6,342 nt of DNA from Methyloprofundus sp. (GTDB lineage: Bacteria > Pseudomonadota > Gammaproteobacteria > Methylococcales > Methylomonadaceae), in NCBI GenBank assembly GCA_013138555.1, contig WTCN01000019.1, positions 1 to 6,342 of the forward strand, given 5' to 3'. A model generated the notes under the pieces. It did no database searches, had not been told where the DNA came from, and saw only the letters and a list, made by a program, of their open reading frames with translations. Positions 1 through 6,269 of the stretch are shown here, in pieces (position 1 is the first letter of the stretch; every line of letters begins with the position of its first letter). The position numbers and the translations under genes were made by a program.

Positions 1-179
1 CTACGCACATGCTCATCACCATTTTTATTTTTAAGGATCATTTTTAAATCTGCGCTCATATCCCCCCAGCCCAGATCACGCTTATCCACCTCTTGCATGA
101 TTTGCAGACCTTTCTGCTCATCGGCAAAGCAAAGCCCTGACAACAGAAAAAATAATAAACTGACTACAATTTTTTTCAT
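1..179 (-). CDS. LolA-like outer membrane lipoprotein-sorting protein, 5' part only
   Basis: The first 59 codons of a gene that continues past the left edge of the window; I found it by translating the minus strand. It opens with a clear Sec signal peptide (residues 1-19, MKKIVVSLLFFLLSGLCFA) with a probable signal peptidase I cut after CFA. Cys17 does not sit in a lipobox. The mature start contains EVDKRDLGWGDMSADLKMIL followed by KNKNGDEHVR. This matches what I know of the N-terminus of the LolA-like family annotated 'outer membrane lipoprotein-sorting protein', where a D-x-G-W-G-D stretch leads into the first beta strands. Members are periplasmic, share the LolA fold that cradles acyl chains, and are often encoded beside MMPL/RND exporters, as here. 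The family name reflects the fold; true lipoprotein sorting is not shown. The start is supported by TAGGAG eight bases upstream. It is probably the third gene of the operon, 113 bases after the exporter. Only the N-terminus is visible, so the family call is good but not certain. Confidence 0.8.
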   Translation of the reverse strand, partial: MKKIVVSLLFFLLSGLCFADEQKGLQIMQEVDKRDLGWGDMSADLKMILKNKNGDEHVR

Positions 180-187
180 TTTTCTTT

Positions 188-193
188 CTCCTA
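188..193 (-). promoter_or_regulatory. Ribosome binding site of the LolA-like gene
   Basis: On the minus strand TAGGAG lies eight bases before the ATG at 179. This is a strong Shine-Dalgarno match at ideal spacing and fixes the start of the truncated gene. The gene has its own good ribosome site rather than relying on coupling to the exporter 113 bases upstream. Confidence 0.7.
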
Positions 194-292
194 AATTTTT
201 TGCTACGAAATACACGGTAAAAATATTAAGCCAACTTACGTGCCTTTCATGATTTCTCTTTGTTTTTAAAACCTTTTGTAGAACCCTATCAC

Positions 293-2590
293 TCAGCTAC
301 GCTTTTTATCCAAAGTCATCAAAATAGGGGGTAAAAATAAAAAATCCATCAATAACGCAAACGCAATGGTAATCGCTGTCATTAAGCCCATACCACTGTT
401 CATTAAAAAAGAAGATGTCGAAAGCACGATAAAACCACTGACCAGGACTAAAGAGGTCACCCATAATGCCACGCCTACAGTAGAAAAAGCGTAGCGAACT
501 GCTTCATCTGAAGACATGCCTTTTTCAACTCTGGCACGGCGATATTTACTAATAAAATGTACCGTATCATCAACCACAATCCCAATCGTCATGCCGGTCA
601 CTACCGACAAGCCCAGCCCCACCTGCCCATCAACCAACCCCCAGATACCAAATGCCATACCCGCTGGTATTAAATTAGGGATTAAACTGATTAAACCCAA
701 TTTCACCGACTTAAAAGCAGCAATCAGAATAATCGAAATCAACACTAAAGCCGCTAATGAACCGATGAGCATACGTATAATATTACGCTGGCCTATATGT
801 GAAAACATCAATACCGGGCTCGCTGCATTAATGGTGTATTCACTAAAATTTACATCCATCCAGTCATGGAAGCGCTGCTCAATATCCAGCATCTGCCGGG
901 TTGATAAATTTTTCAGGCTGGCAATAACACGGATACCTGATTTATCAATATTAATTTGATCATTTAAATCCAGCCCATAGGGCAAAGACATTTCGTAGAG
1001 CAATAAATACTGTGCTGCAAGCTCCCGCTCTTCAGGCAATTTATACCATTGAGACTGATCACCATGCATATTCTTATTCAAACGTTTGAAGGTATCAGTA
1101 ATACTATTCACATGCACTACTTCAGGCTGTTTCTCTAACCAAAGCTTAAACTGTTCGATTTTTGCTAAAAAATCAGGCTCACTAATACCACCAGGTGAGC
1201 CAGTATCAATCGAAAACTCAACATTATAGATACCACTTAAATTATCATTTAAAAAATCAGCGGCACGCCTGAACTCAATACTTTTATCAAAGTATTTTAC
1301 AAACTCATCATTAATTTCATTAAGCGGAATAAAACTCATTAAGGACAATGCCAATAGACTATTTCCCAGCAATAAGGTTTTACGCTTTTTAATAACAAAT
1401 GAGGCCAAGTGCTTCATTGGCACATTATCTAATTCATCTTTTAGTTTGACTCGTACGGGCAATAACATCATTAACGCAGGTAATAGCGTCACCGATAAAA
1501 CCAAAGCAATGAGCACACCTAATGCAACAATATTACCCAGGTCCCTAAAGGGCGGTACATCACTAAAATTCAGACTCAAAAAACCAATCGCAGTAGTGAC
1601 ACTGGTTAATACAATCGGTTGAAAATTAATCCGCAAGCTTTCCTGCATAGCTCGTTTTTTCTCTTGCCCCAGGCGCATATTATGCAAGAAAGTCACTAAT
1701 AAATGTACACAGTCAGCAACAGCCATGGTTAAAATAATCGTCGGAGCCATCGCCGAGGTAGGGGTTAATTTTATGCCAGCATAAATCGTCAGGCCCAGCG
1801 CAGCAATAATCGAAAAAACAATCAGCAAAATCACGCTGAATGTTGCGCTAAAAGAGCGTAAGCACAAAATTAACACCAGTAAAACAATAGCGTACATTAA
1901 AGGAATTAGCGTTGCATTATCTTTTAAGGATGCTTCCCCAAAAGCATTATTCATCATCACCATACCACCAAGATGTAGTGTCAAGTCAGGGTATTTAAGC
2001 TTAAAATCCGTCACCACTTGCCTAACGACTGCTGCAACTTCCATTGCCTCCATCGGATTGATACCAGGCAGTTGCATAACGACATTAATCCCCGTCACAT
2101 GCCCTGTCTTTGAAACCAATCGATCTTTCAGCAAGGGCTCGTTTAAGGCAACCTGTTTTACATACTGTAATTGCTGATCAGTCATTTGTAGTGGCTGGCT
2201 GATTAAATCAGCAACAAGCAGATCATCTTCTTGCGCAATGGTATGTTGAAAATTACTAATCGAATCAACCCGACTGGAATAAGGTAACTGCCATCCCTGT
2301 TGCGTTAACTCCACAATCGCTTGCAGGTTTTTTCTGGTAAACACATCGGCATTTTCAGGCTCTACCAGAATCATCACATTATCACTTTTACTATAAGTGT
2401 TTTGCAATGCATCAAACGCTAATAACTGTGGATTATCTTCACCAAAAAATACCCGATAATTATTGGTAAACTCCAGCCCTTTAACCCCTACACCACTGAC
2501 TCCGATAAAGATCAAACTCAATAGCAAAATCCACCAGGGGTGATTAACAGCAAAAGCACCTAGCCAGCTTGAGAACACATGTTTCTTCAT
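293..2590 (-). CDS. MMPL/RND-family inner membrane exporter
   Basis: A 765-residue predicted RND superfamily exporter (MMPL domain; COG1033/HAE3-like), probably driven by proton flow. The layout is the classic duplicated RND plan: TM1 at about residues 17-36, a periplasmic domain to about 228, TM2-6 at about 229-378, TM7 at about 403-422, a second periplasmic domain to about 605, and TM8-12 at about 606-755. The TM4 motif ADCVHLLVTFLHNM (Asp293) and TM10 motif VVDDTVHFISKYRRAR (Asp674, Asp675) carry the acidic residues expected of the proton relay. Length is normal for the family and no frame damage is seen. An ATG at 2599 in the same frame would add three residues (MTI) and overlap the repressor's TGA as ATGA. 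I prefer the ATG at 2590 because AAAGGA lies eight bases before it, but only one base before the other. Sitting between a TetR repressor and a LolA-like protein, it probably moves a lipid or other hydrophobic molecule; the substrate is unknown. It is too short, and lacks an adaptor (MFP) gene nearby, to be a typical AcrB-type drug pump. Confidence 0.93.
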   Translation of the reverse strand: MKKHVFSSWLGAFAVNHPWWILLLSLIFIGVSGVGVKGLEFTNNYRVFFGEDNPQLLAFDALQNTYSKSDNVMILVEPENADVFTRKNLQAIVELTQQGWQLPYSSRVDSISNFQHTIAQEDDLLVADLISQPLQMTDQQLQYVKQVALNEPLLKDRLVSKTGHVTGINVVMQLPGINPMEAMEVAAVVRQVVTDFKLKYPDLTLHLGGMVMMNNAFGEASLKDNATLIPLMYAIVLLVLILCLRSFSATFSVILLIVFSIIAALGLTIYAGIKLTPTSAMAPTIILTMAVADCVHLLVTFLHNMRLGQEKKRAMQESLRINFQPIVLTSVTTAIGFLSLNFSDVPPFRDLGNIVALGVLIALVLSVTLLPALMMLLPVRVKLKDELDNVPMKHLASFVIKKRKTLLLGNSLLALSLMSFIPLNEINDEFVKYFDKSIEFRRAADFLNDNLSGIYNVEFSIDTGSPGGISEPDFLAKIEQFKLWLEKQPEVVHVNSITDTFKRLNKNMHGDQSQWYKLPEERELAAQYLLLYEMSLPYGLDLNDQINIDKSGIRVIASLKNLSTRQMLDIEQRFHDWMDVNFSEYTINAASPVLMFSHIGQRNIIRMLIGSLAALVLISIILIAAFKSVKLGLISLIPNLIPAGMAFGIWGLVDGQVGLGLSVVTGMTIGIVVDDTVHFISKYRRARVEKGMSSDEAVRYAFSTVGVALWVTSLVLVSGFIVLSTSSFLMNSGMGLMTAITIAFALLMDFLFLPPILMTLDKKRS

Positions 2591-2595
2591 TATTG

Positions 2596-3177
2596 TCATC
2601 CTTTAGATTTAATTCCATTCATTAATAAATTCAGTACATGCTCGGCAATAAAATCAAGCTGCTCATGCTCCGCCTGCCAGCCGGGTAGATGCCTGCTTAA
2701 AGGTTGCATTTGAATAATATCGCAAACCAGAGCAATAACACTCAGAGCTGAAAAATGTACTTGCCGTGATTCACTTAATTGCTCTATAACAGCCATTAAA
2801 TGACAAAATTGTTCTTGAAATACTTCTTTAGCTAAAAGCTGCATACGCCCATCATCAGCATCAAGTAATTCCCTTTGCATTAAACGCCTAAAATCAACAT
2901 CAGTGCTTAAGACCCGAACCAGACAACTAACGAATCGACTAAGCTTTTCGTCAGCCGCAAGCTCCGCTTGCCATACCTCGTCAAAGGCACTGGCCTGTTT
3001 GGCAAATGCAAAATGTACTGCATCCAGATACAAGGCCTGTTTATTGGGAAAATGATGATAAACAGCGGAAGTGCTCATATTGACTGACTTTGCAAGATCA
3101 CGCATGGACATGCCCGAAAAACCCTGTTTAGAAAATAGGGTCACCGCTGTTTGTAAAATATATTCTTTAGAGCTCAC
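2596..3177 (-). CDS. TetR/AcrR-family transcriptional repressor
   Basis: A 193-residue one-component regulator of normal length for the family. The N-terminal helix-turn-helix is clear: residues 1-22 form the first helix, MSMRDLAKSVNMSTSAVYHHF (23-43) is the DNA-binding unit, and PNKQALYLDAV follows as helix 4. The rest (about 55-193) is the helical ligand-binding and dimerisation domain, too variable to name a ligand. The start is GTG; upstream in frame there is only a TAG at 3187-3189 and no better start. AGG sequences lie four and eight bases before the GTG. Its last codons encode the ribosome site of the exporter gene, and its TGA overlaps an upstream ATG of that gene, so the two are almost certainly cotranscribed and perhaps translationally coupled. 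A palindrome just upstream suggests that it represses its own operon, with release by a small ligand, plausibly the exporter's substrate (inference). Confidence 0.93.
   Translation of the reverse strand: MSSKEYILQTAVTLFSKQGFSGMSMRDLAKSVNMSTSAVYHHFPNKQALYLDAVHFAFAKQASAFDEVWQAELAADEKLSRFVSCLVRVLSTDVDFRRLMQRELLDADDGRMQLLAKEVFQEQFCHLMAVIEQLSESRQVHFSALSVIALVCDIIQMQPLSRHLPGWQAEHEQLDFIAEHVLNLLMNGIKSKG
2599..2604 (-). promoter_or_regulatory. Ribosome binding site inside the TetR gene that decides the exporter start
   Basis: AAAGGA on the minus strand lies within the last codons of the repressor gene. It is eight bases from the ATG at 2590 and only one base from the ATG at 2599. The spacing favours translation of the exporter from 2590, giving a protein that begins MKKHVF rather than MTIMKK. 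Confidence 0.6.
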
Positions 3178-3183
3178 AATACC

Positions 3184-3203
3184 TACCTAACGTTCGTTCG
3201 GTA
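3184..3203. promoter_or_regulatory. Probable TetR operator palindrome
   Basis: The 20 bases read TACCTAACG-TT-CGTTCGGTA. The two nine-base arms pair at eight of nine positions around a two-base centre, the size and symmetry expected for a TetR-family dimer site. The palindrome lies 7-26 bases before the repressor's GTG, covers the predicted transcription start (about 3200) and includes one of the two AGG ribosome sites. A repressor bound here would block transcription initiation of its own operon. Whether it also affects pdxA, whose start is 96 bases to the right, is unclear. That this repressor binds it is inferred from position and symmetry. Confidence 0.65.
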
Positions 3204-3206
3204 TTA

Positions 3207-3235
3207 ATAATAAATTATTTTTATGCCTTGAGCAA
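3207..3235 (-). promoter_or_regulatory. Sigma70-like promoter of the TetR-exporter operon
   Basis: On the minus strand, -35 TTGCTC (3230-3235) and -10 TATTAT (3207-3212) are separated by exactly 17 bases. The -10 matches the consensus at five of six positions; the -35 matches only the TTG core. The predicted start, near 3200, falls inside the operator palindrome. The sequence between the boxes is A/T-rich. Confidence 0.5.
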
Positions 3236-3258
3236 GTGAAATAACGCGAATTAAGGCT

Positions 3259-3287
3259 TTGATGATAAACTATTAGTTTTGAATATT
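3259..3287 (+). promoter_or_regulatory. Tentative promoter of pdxA
   Basis: TTGATG (3259-3264) and AATATT (3282-3287) are 17 bases apart and oriented towards pdxA. If used, transcription would start near 3294, leaving only about five bases before the GTG. An alternative is an extended -10, TGATAAACT (3263-3271), which has no recognisable -35 and would give a leader of about 20 bases. The region is so A/T-rich that chance matches are likely, so I cannot choose between them. Confidence 0.3.
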
Positions 3288-3298
3288 TAATTATAACC

Positions 3299-4300
3299 GT
3301 GCCAAAAACACTCCCCCGCATTGCCCTAACCCCTGGTGAACCCTCAGGCATTGGTCCTGATCTATGCATACAGCTTGCTCAGGAAAATCTAGCTTGCCAG
3401 CTCGTTGTCATTGCCGACCCCGAGTTACTAAAACAGCGTGCAGAACAACTGAACTTACCCATCAGCATCAAGCCATTTAATGCCCAGCAAGCTAGCACAC
3501 AACATATTGCAGGGACATTGACTGTTTTACCTTGTTACCTGAATCAGCCAGCCGAATGTGGAAAATTAAATAAAAACAATAGCCACTATGTCGTGCAAAC
3601 GATTGAAACCGCAACAAAAGGCTGTGTTTCCGGTTTATTTTCCGCAATGCTAACAGGACCGGTACATAAAGGAATTATTAATGATGCCGGCATCCCTTTT
3701 AGCGGACATACAGAGTATATTGCAGCAATTACCGGAGGGCATCCAGTGATGATGCTGGCAACAGAAGGCTTGCGTGTCGCCCTGGTAACCACCCACTTAC
3801 CCTTAGCCGAGGTGAGTAAGGCCATCACCCAGGAAACATTAAGCACTGTTATCCATTTACTGGATTCGGATTTACGCCACCGCTTTGGACTTAAACAGCC
3901 GCATATATTAGTCTGTGGGCTTAACCCTCATGCGGGTGAAGGCGGACATCTTGGGCGCGAAGAAATTGAGGTTATCGAACCTGTTTTAGCGCAATGCCGT
4001 CAACAAGGTATCCATTTACAAGGCCCTCTTCCGGCTGATACCCTGTTTAATGAAAAATACCTGAGTACTGCTGATGCAGTACTGGCAATGTATCATGACC
4101 AGGGTTTACCGGTTTTAAAATACAAAGGCTTTGGTAAAGCCGTTAATATTACTTTAGGCTTACCGATTATTCGCACTTCTGTTGATCATGGCACCGCATT
4201 AGACCTGGCCGGATCGGGCAAGGCAGACGTAGGTAGCCTGGTTTATGCATTGCAAACCGCAATACAGATGTCTGATTGCCCTCCTGCATTAACCTTATAA
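3299..4300 (+). CDS. pdxA: 4-hydroxythreonine-4-phosphate dehydrogenase (PdxA)
   Basis: A 333-residue cytoplasmic enzyme of pyridoxal 5'-phosphate synthesis. It oxidises 4-phosphooxy-L-threonine with NAD(P)+; the product decarboxylates to 3-amino-1-hydroxyacetone phosphate, which PdxJ then uses. From memory it aligns with E. coli PdxA (329 residues) almost end to end: ITPGEP-like start LTPGEPSGIGPDL (residues 10-22), LTGPVHKGIINDAGIPFSGH (118-137), CGLNPHAGEGGH (206-217), GPLPADTLF (242-250), AMYHDQGLPVLK (263-274) and RTSVDHGTALDLAG (292-305). The three metal-binding histidines fall at 166, 211 and 266, the same numbers as in E. coli. This supports the GTG start, because no shift is needed. 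No Shine-Dalgarno sequence is visible before it. The gene is divergent from the TetR gene and 45 bases upstream of rsmA, with which it is probably cotranscribed. surA, its usual upstream partner in E. coli, is not here. Confidence 0.97.
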   Translation: MPKTLPRIALTPGEPSGIGPDLCIQLAQENLACQLVVIADPELLKQRAEQLNLPISIKPFNAQQASTQHIAGTLTVLPCYLNQPAECGKLNKNNSHYVVQTIETATKGCVSGLFSAMLTGPVHKGIINDAGIPFSGHTEYIAAITGGHPVMMLATEGLRVALVTTHLPLAEVSKAITQETLSTVIHLLDSDLRHRFGLKQPHILVCGLNPHAGEGGHLGREEIEVIEPVLAQCRQQGIHLQGPLPADTLFNEKYLSTADAVLAMYHDQGLPVLKYKGFGKAVNITLGLPIIRTSVDHGTALDLAGSGKADVGSLVYALQTAIQMSDCPPALTL

Positions 4301-4345
4301 ATGCGGGAAGCTAATAACTTCCTTAGTCATTACTAACAATACACT

Positions 4346-5146
4346 ATGGCACATAAAGCACGTAAACGTTTTGGTCAGAATTTTTTACATGATCATCATA
4401 TTATCAGCAATATACTGGGTTCACTTTTTTATAGTCAAGACCAGCACTGGGTAGAAATTGGCCCTGGGCAAGGCGCACTCACTGAGCCACTATTAAAGAG
4501 CGGCGTAGAATTAGATGTAGTCGAACTTGACCGAGATCTAGTCACTTTCCTTAAAGTCAAATTTGAACACTATGACAAGCTCACCATCCACAGTTCTGAT
4601 GCCTTAAAATTTGACTTTTCTGCATTGGCTAAAGCTGATGAAAAGCTACATATCCTGGGTAACCTCCCCTACAATATATCCACCCCACTAATGTTTCATT
4701 TACTGGAAAACACGCCCAGTATTGCCGATATGACTTTTATGTTACAAAAAGAAGTGGTAGATAGAATTTGTGCTGACCCGGGAAGTAAAAAATATGGACG
4801 ACTCAGTGTGATGATGCAATACTACTGTGAAACGGAGCATTTATTCGATGTCCCACCGGAAAGTTTTAACCCACGTCCCAAAGTCATGTCTTCAATCGTT
4901 CGCCTTGTGCCACATGAACAGCCGCCGGTCATTATCGATTCGGTTAAAACACTCAATACCGTAGTGACTACGGCTTTTTCACAACGCCGTAAAACTTTAC
5001 GCAATTCTCTGAAAAAGCTCATTACTGAAGCGGATATTATTGCATTAGATATAGACCCTACCCTGAGAGCAGAAACGATTTCTCTACAGGATTTTGCTAA
5101 ACTGAGTCAATATATCAACCAGCACCCGTTAGAAGAAATCTTGTAG
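4346..5146 (+). CDS. rsmA: 16S rRNA (adenine1518-N6/adenine1519-N6)-dimethyltransferase
   Basis: A 266-residue RsmA (KsgA), close to the E. coli length of 273. It uses S-adenosylmethionine to dimethylate two adjacent adenines in the 3'-terminal hairpin of 16S rRNA late in small-subunit assembly; its loss gives kasugamycin resistance. Visible motifs in order are RFGQNFL (residues 8-14), the SAM-binding VEIGPGQGALT (36-46), the acidic end of strand two VVELDRDL (58-65), SSDALKFD (83-90), the catalytic GNLPYNIS (105-112), PRPKVMSSIVRL (176-187) in the linker, and FSQRRKTLRNSLK (211-223) in the C-terminal RNA-binding helical domain. All expected key residues are present. The ATG at 4346 gives the standard MAHKARKRFGQNFL start. 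The 45-base gap after pdxA holds no clear ribosome site or terminator. apaG and apaH, which follow rsmA in E. coli, are missing here; a membrane acyltransferase gene comes next. Confidence 0.97.
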   Translation: MAHKARKRFGQNFLHDHHIISNILGSLFYSQDQHWVEIGPGQGALTEPLLKSGVELDVVELDRDLVTFLKVKFEHYDKLTIHSSDALKFDFSALAKADEKLHILGNLPYNISTPLMFHLLENTPSIADMTFMLQKEVVDRICADPGSKKYGRLSVMMQYYCETEHLFDVPPESFNPRPKVMSSIVRLVPHEQPPVIIDSVKTLNTVVTTAFSQRRKTLRNSLKKLITEADIIALDIDPTLRAETISLQDFAKLSQYINQHPLEEIL

Positions 5147-5167
5147 CAAATTTATTCTCATATAGAA

Positions 5168-5172
5168 AAAGG
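5168..5172 (+). promoter_or_regulatory. Ribosome binding site of the acyltransferase gene
   Basis: AAAGG lies ten bases before the ATG at 5183, slightly long but acceptable spacing, and supports that start. It falls in the 36-base gap after rsmA, which shows no terminator, so read-through from pdxA-rsmA is possible. Confidence 0.5.
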
Positions 5173-5182
5173 TATATTGTAA

Positions 5183-6226
5183 ATGTCGAAAACAAAAAGC
5201 AAAAAAATCTGGATTGAATATTTACGTGTTTTAGCTATTATTGCTGTTATTACCATTCATGTAACGACAAGTACATATAATAATTTTGGCCAGATTGAAT
5301 TGCTTAACTGGTTGTTTGCCAGTTTTTTAAATTCATTTTCGCGTTTTGCAGTTCCCATCTTTGTGATGGTCTCTGGTTGCGTATTGCTAGGCAGAGACGT
5401 TAAAATCAAAAAATTTTATGTTTCACGAGGAATGAGATTAATACCTGCTATTTTGTTTTGGTCACTTTTTTATGTTGCTTTCGACTATATATATAATAAT
5501 CCTGACCTTAGCTCTATGCTGTGGAAATTAAAATTTGGAATTTTTATCTCAGGTCAATCATACTATCATTTATGGTATCTTTCGATGTATCTTTGTCTAA
5601 TGCTTTTTTTTCCATTCATCAATAACTATATACTGGGAAGGAAGCCAAGTATAGAAGATTTCTATATTATTATTGGTATATTTTCTTTATTTATGATGTT
5701 AAATCAAATTTCAATTTTCATGAAAGAAGTACTTCATATAGGAATAACGTGGTTTAAATCGTTTCCTTGGTTTATCGGTTACTTTATTATCGGTTATTTT
5801 ATTGATACTTATACTAATAAAATCAAGATTAGTAACCTTACCACTATCATTATTATTTTTATAATTCTTGCTTTAACCAATATCTTAAACTTTTATTCAT
5901 CATCAGCCTTAGGCATAGTAAAAGATACTTTGATTATAAATAATGTTGGTATTTTTGATTTTATACTAACGATATCTATTTTTTATTTATTTTCGAATAA
6001 TAGAGAAATTTTCAAAGAAAACAACTTAGTTTCTAGCATTTCATCAATGAGTTTTGGAATCTATCTGATCCATCCGGTCTTTATGGAGATTTTTTTCAGG
6101 AACTTAAACCCTTATGTTGAAACAACACTAGTTTATTTACCATTATTAGTCTTTATAACTTTTTCTTCATCATATTTGGCTATTCTAGTATTTACAAAAT
6201 TTAAATGGTTTAAAGCGCTTTGCTAA
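5183..6226 (+). CDS. Acyltransferase-3 family integral membrane O-acyltransferase
   Basis: A 347-residue, very hydrophobic protein with about ten membrane segments, the usual size and shape of the acyltransferase-3 family (PF01757; WecH/OafA-like, COG3274). Such enzymes transfer acetyl or other acyl groups to sugars of surface polysaccharides, lipids or related acceptors. Signature features are the N-terminal helix WIEYLRVLAIIAVITIHV with Arg15 and the conserved His26, the second helix SRFAVPIFVMVSGCVLLG (residues 53-70), SRGMRLIPAILFWSLFY (81-97), HLWYLSMYLCLMLFFPF (129-145) and the closing FGIYLIHPVF (291-300). The acceptor cannot be deduced and no other polysaccharide gene is visible. Base composition differs sharply from its neighbours: by hand count 5641-5700 has 13 G+C of 60, against 33 of 60 at 3901-3960 in pdxA. 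With a repeat starting 43 bases after its stop, this suggests lateral acquisition. It may be cotranscribed with rsmA, but no functional link is apparent. The family call is firm, the exact reaction is not. Confidence 0.9.
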   Translation: MSKTKSKKIWIEYLRVLAIIAVITIHVTTSTYNNFGQIELLNWLFASFLNSFSRFAVPIFVMVSGCVLLGRDVKIKKFYVSRGMRLIPAILFWSLFYVAFDYIYNNPDLSSMLWKLKFGIFISGQSYYHLWYLSMYLCLMLFFPFINNYILGRKPSIEDFYIIIGIFSLFMMLNQISIFMKEVLHIGITWFKSFPWFIGYFIIGYFIDTYTNKIKISNLTTIIIIFIILALTNILNFYSSSALGIVKDTLIINNVGIFDFILTISIFYLFSNNREIFKENNLVSSISSMSFGIYLIHPVFMEIFFRNLNPYVETTLVYLPLLVFITFSSSYLAILVFTKFKWFKALC

Positions 6227-6269
6227 GAAACAGAGGCTCACTGCCATTAAGTTAAGCCTATTTTACAAT

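Noticed and set aside
180..292. Possible internal promoter for the LolA-like gene in the 113-base gap
   Set aside because: On the minus strand TTGGCT is followed after 16 bases by TATTTC, a poor -10 match in A/T-rich DNA. No palindrome or terminator hairpin stands out, so cotranscription with the exporter is simpler.
516..959. Plus-strand open frame of 147 codons inside the exporter gene
   Set aside because: It lies wholly antisense to a well-supported MMPL gene, has low-complexity Pro/Ile/Thr-rich sequence and no recognisable domain.
3187..3369. Minus-strand open frame of 60 codons across the pdxA start and intergenic region
   Set aside because: It overlaps the conserved PdxA N-terminus in antisense and runs through the promoter and operator. 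The protein resembles nothing I know.
3586..3846. Minus-strand open frame of 86 codons within pdxA
   Set aside because: Antisense shadow of a strongly conserved enzyme gene, with no family resemblance.
4305..4323. Possible terminator or attenuator between pdxA and rsmA
   Set aside because: GGAAG-CTAATAA-CTTCC gives only a five-base stem with a seven-base loop and no T-run afterwards, too weak to call a terminator.
4822..5022. Minus-strand open frame of 66 codons within rsmA
   Set aside because: Antisense shadow of conserved rsmA with no family resemblance.
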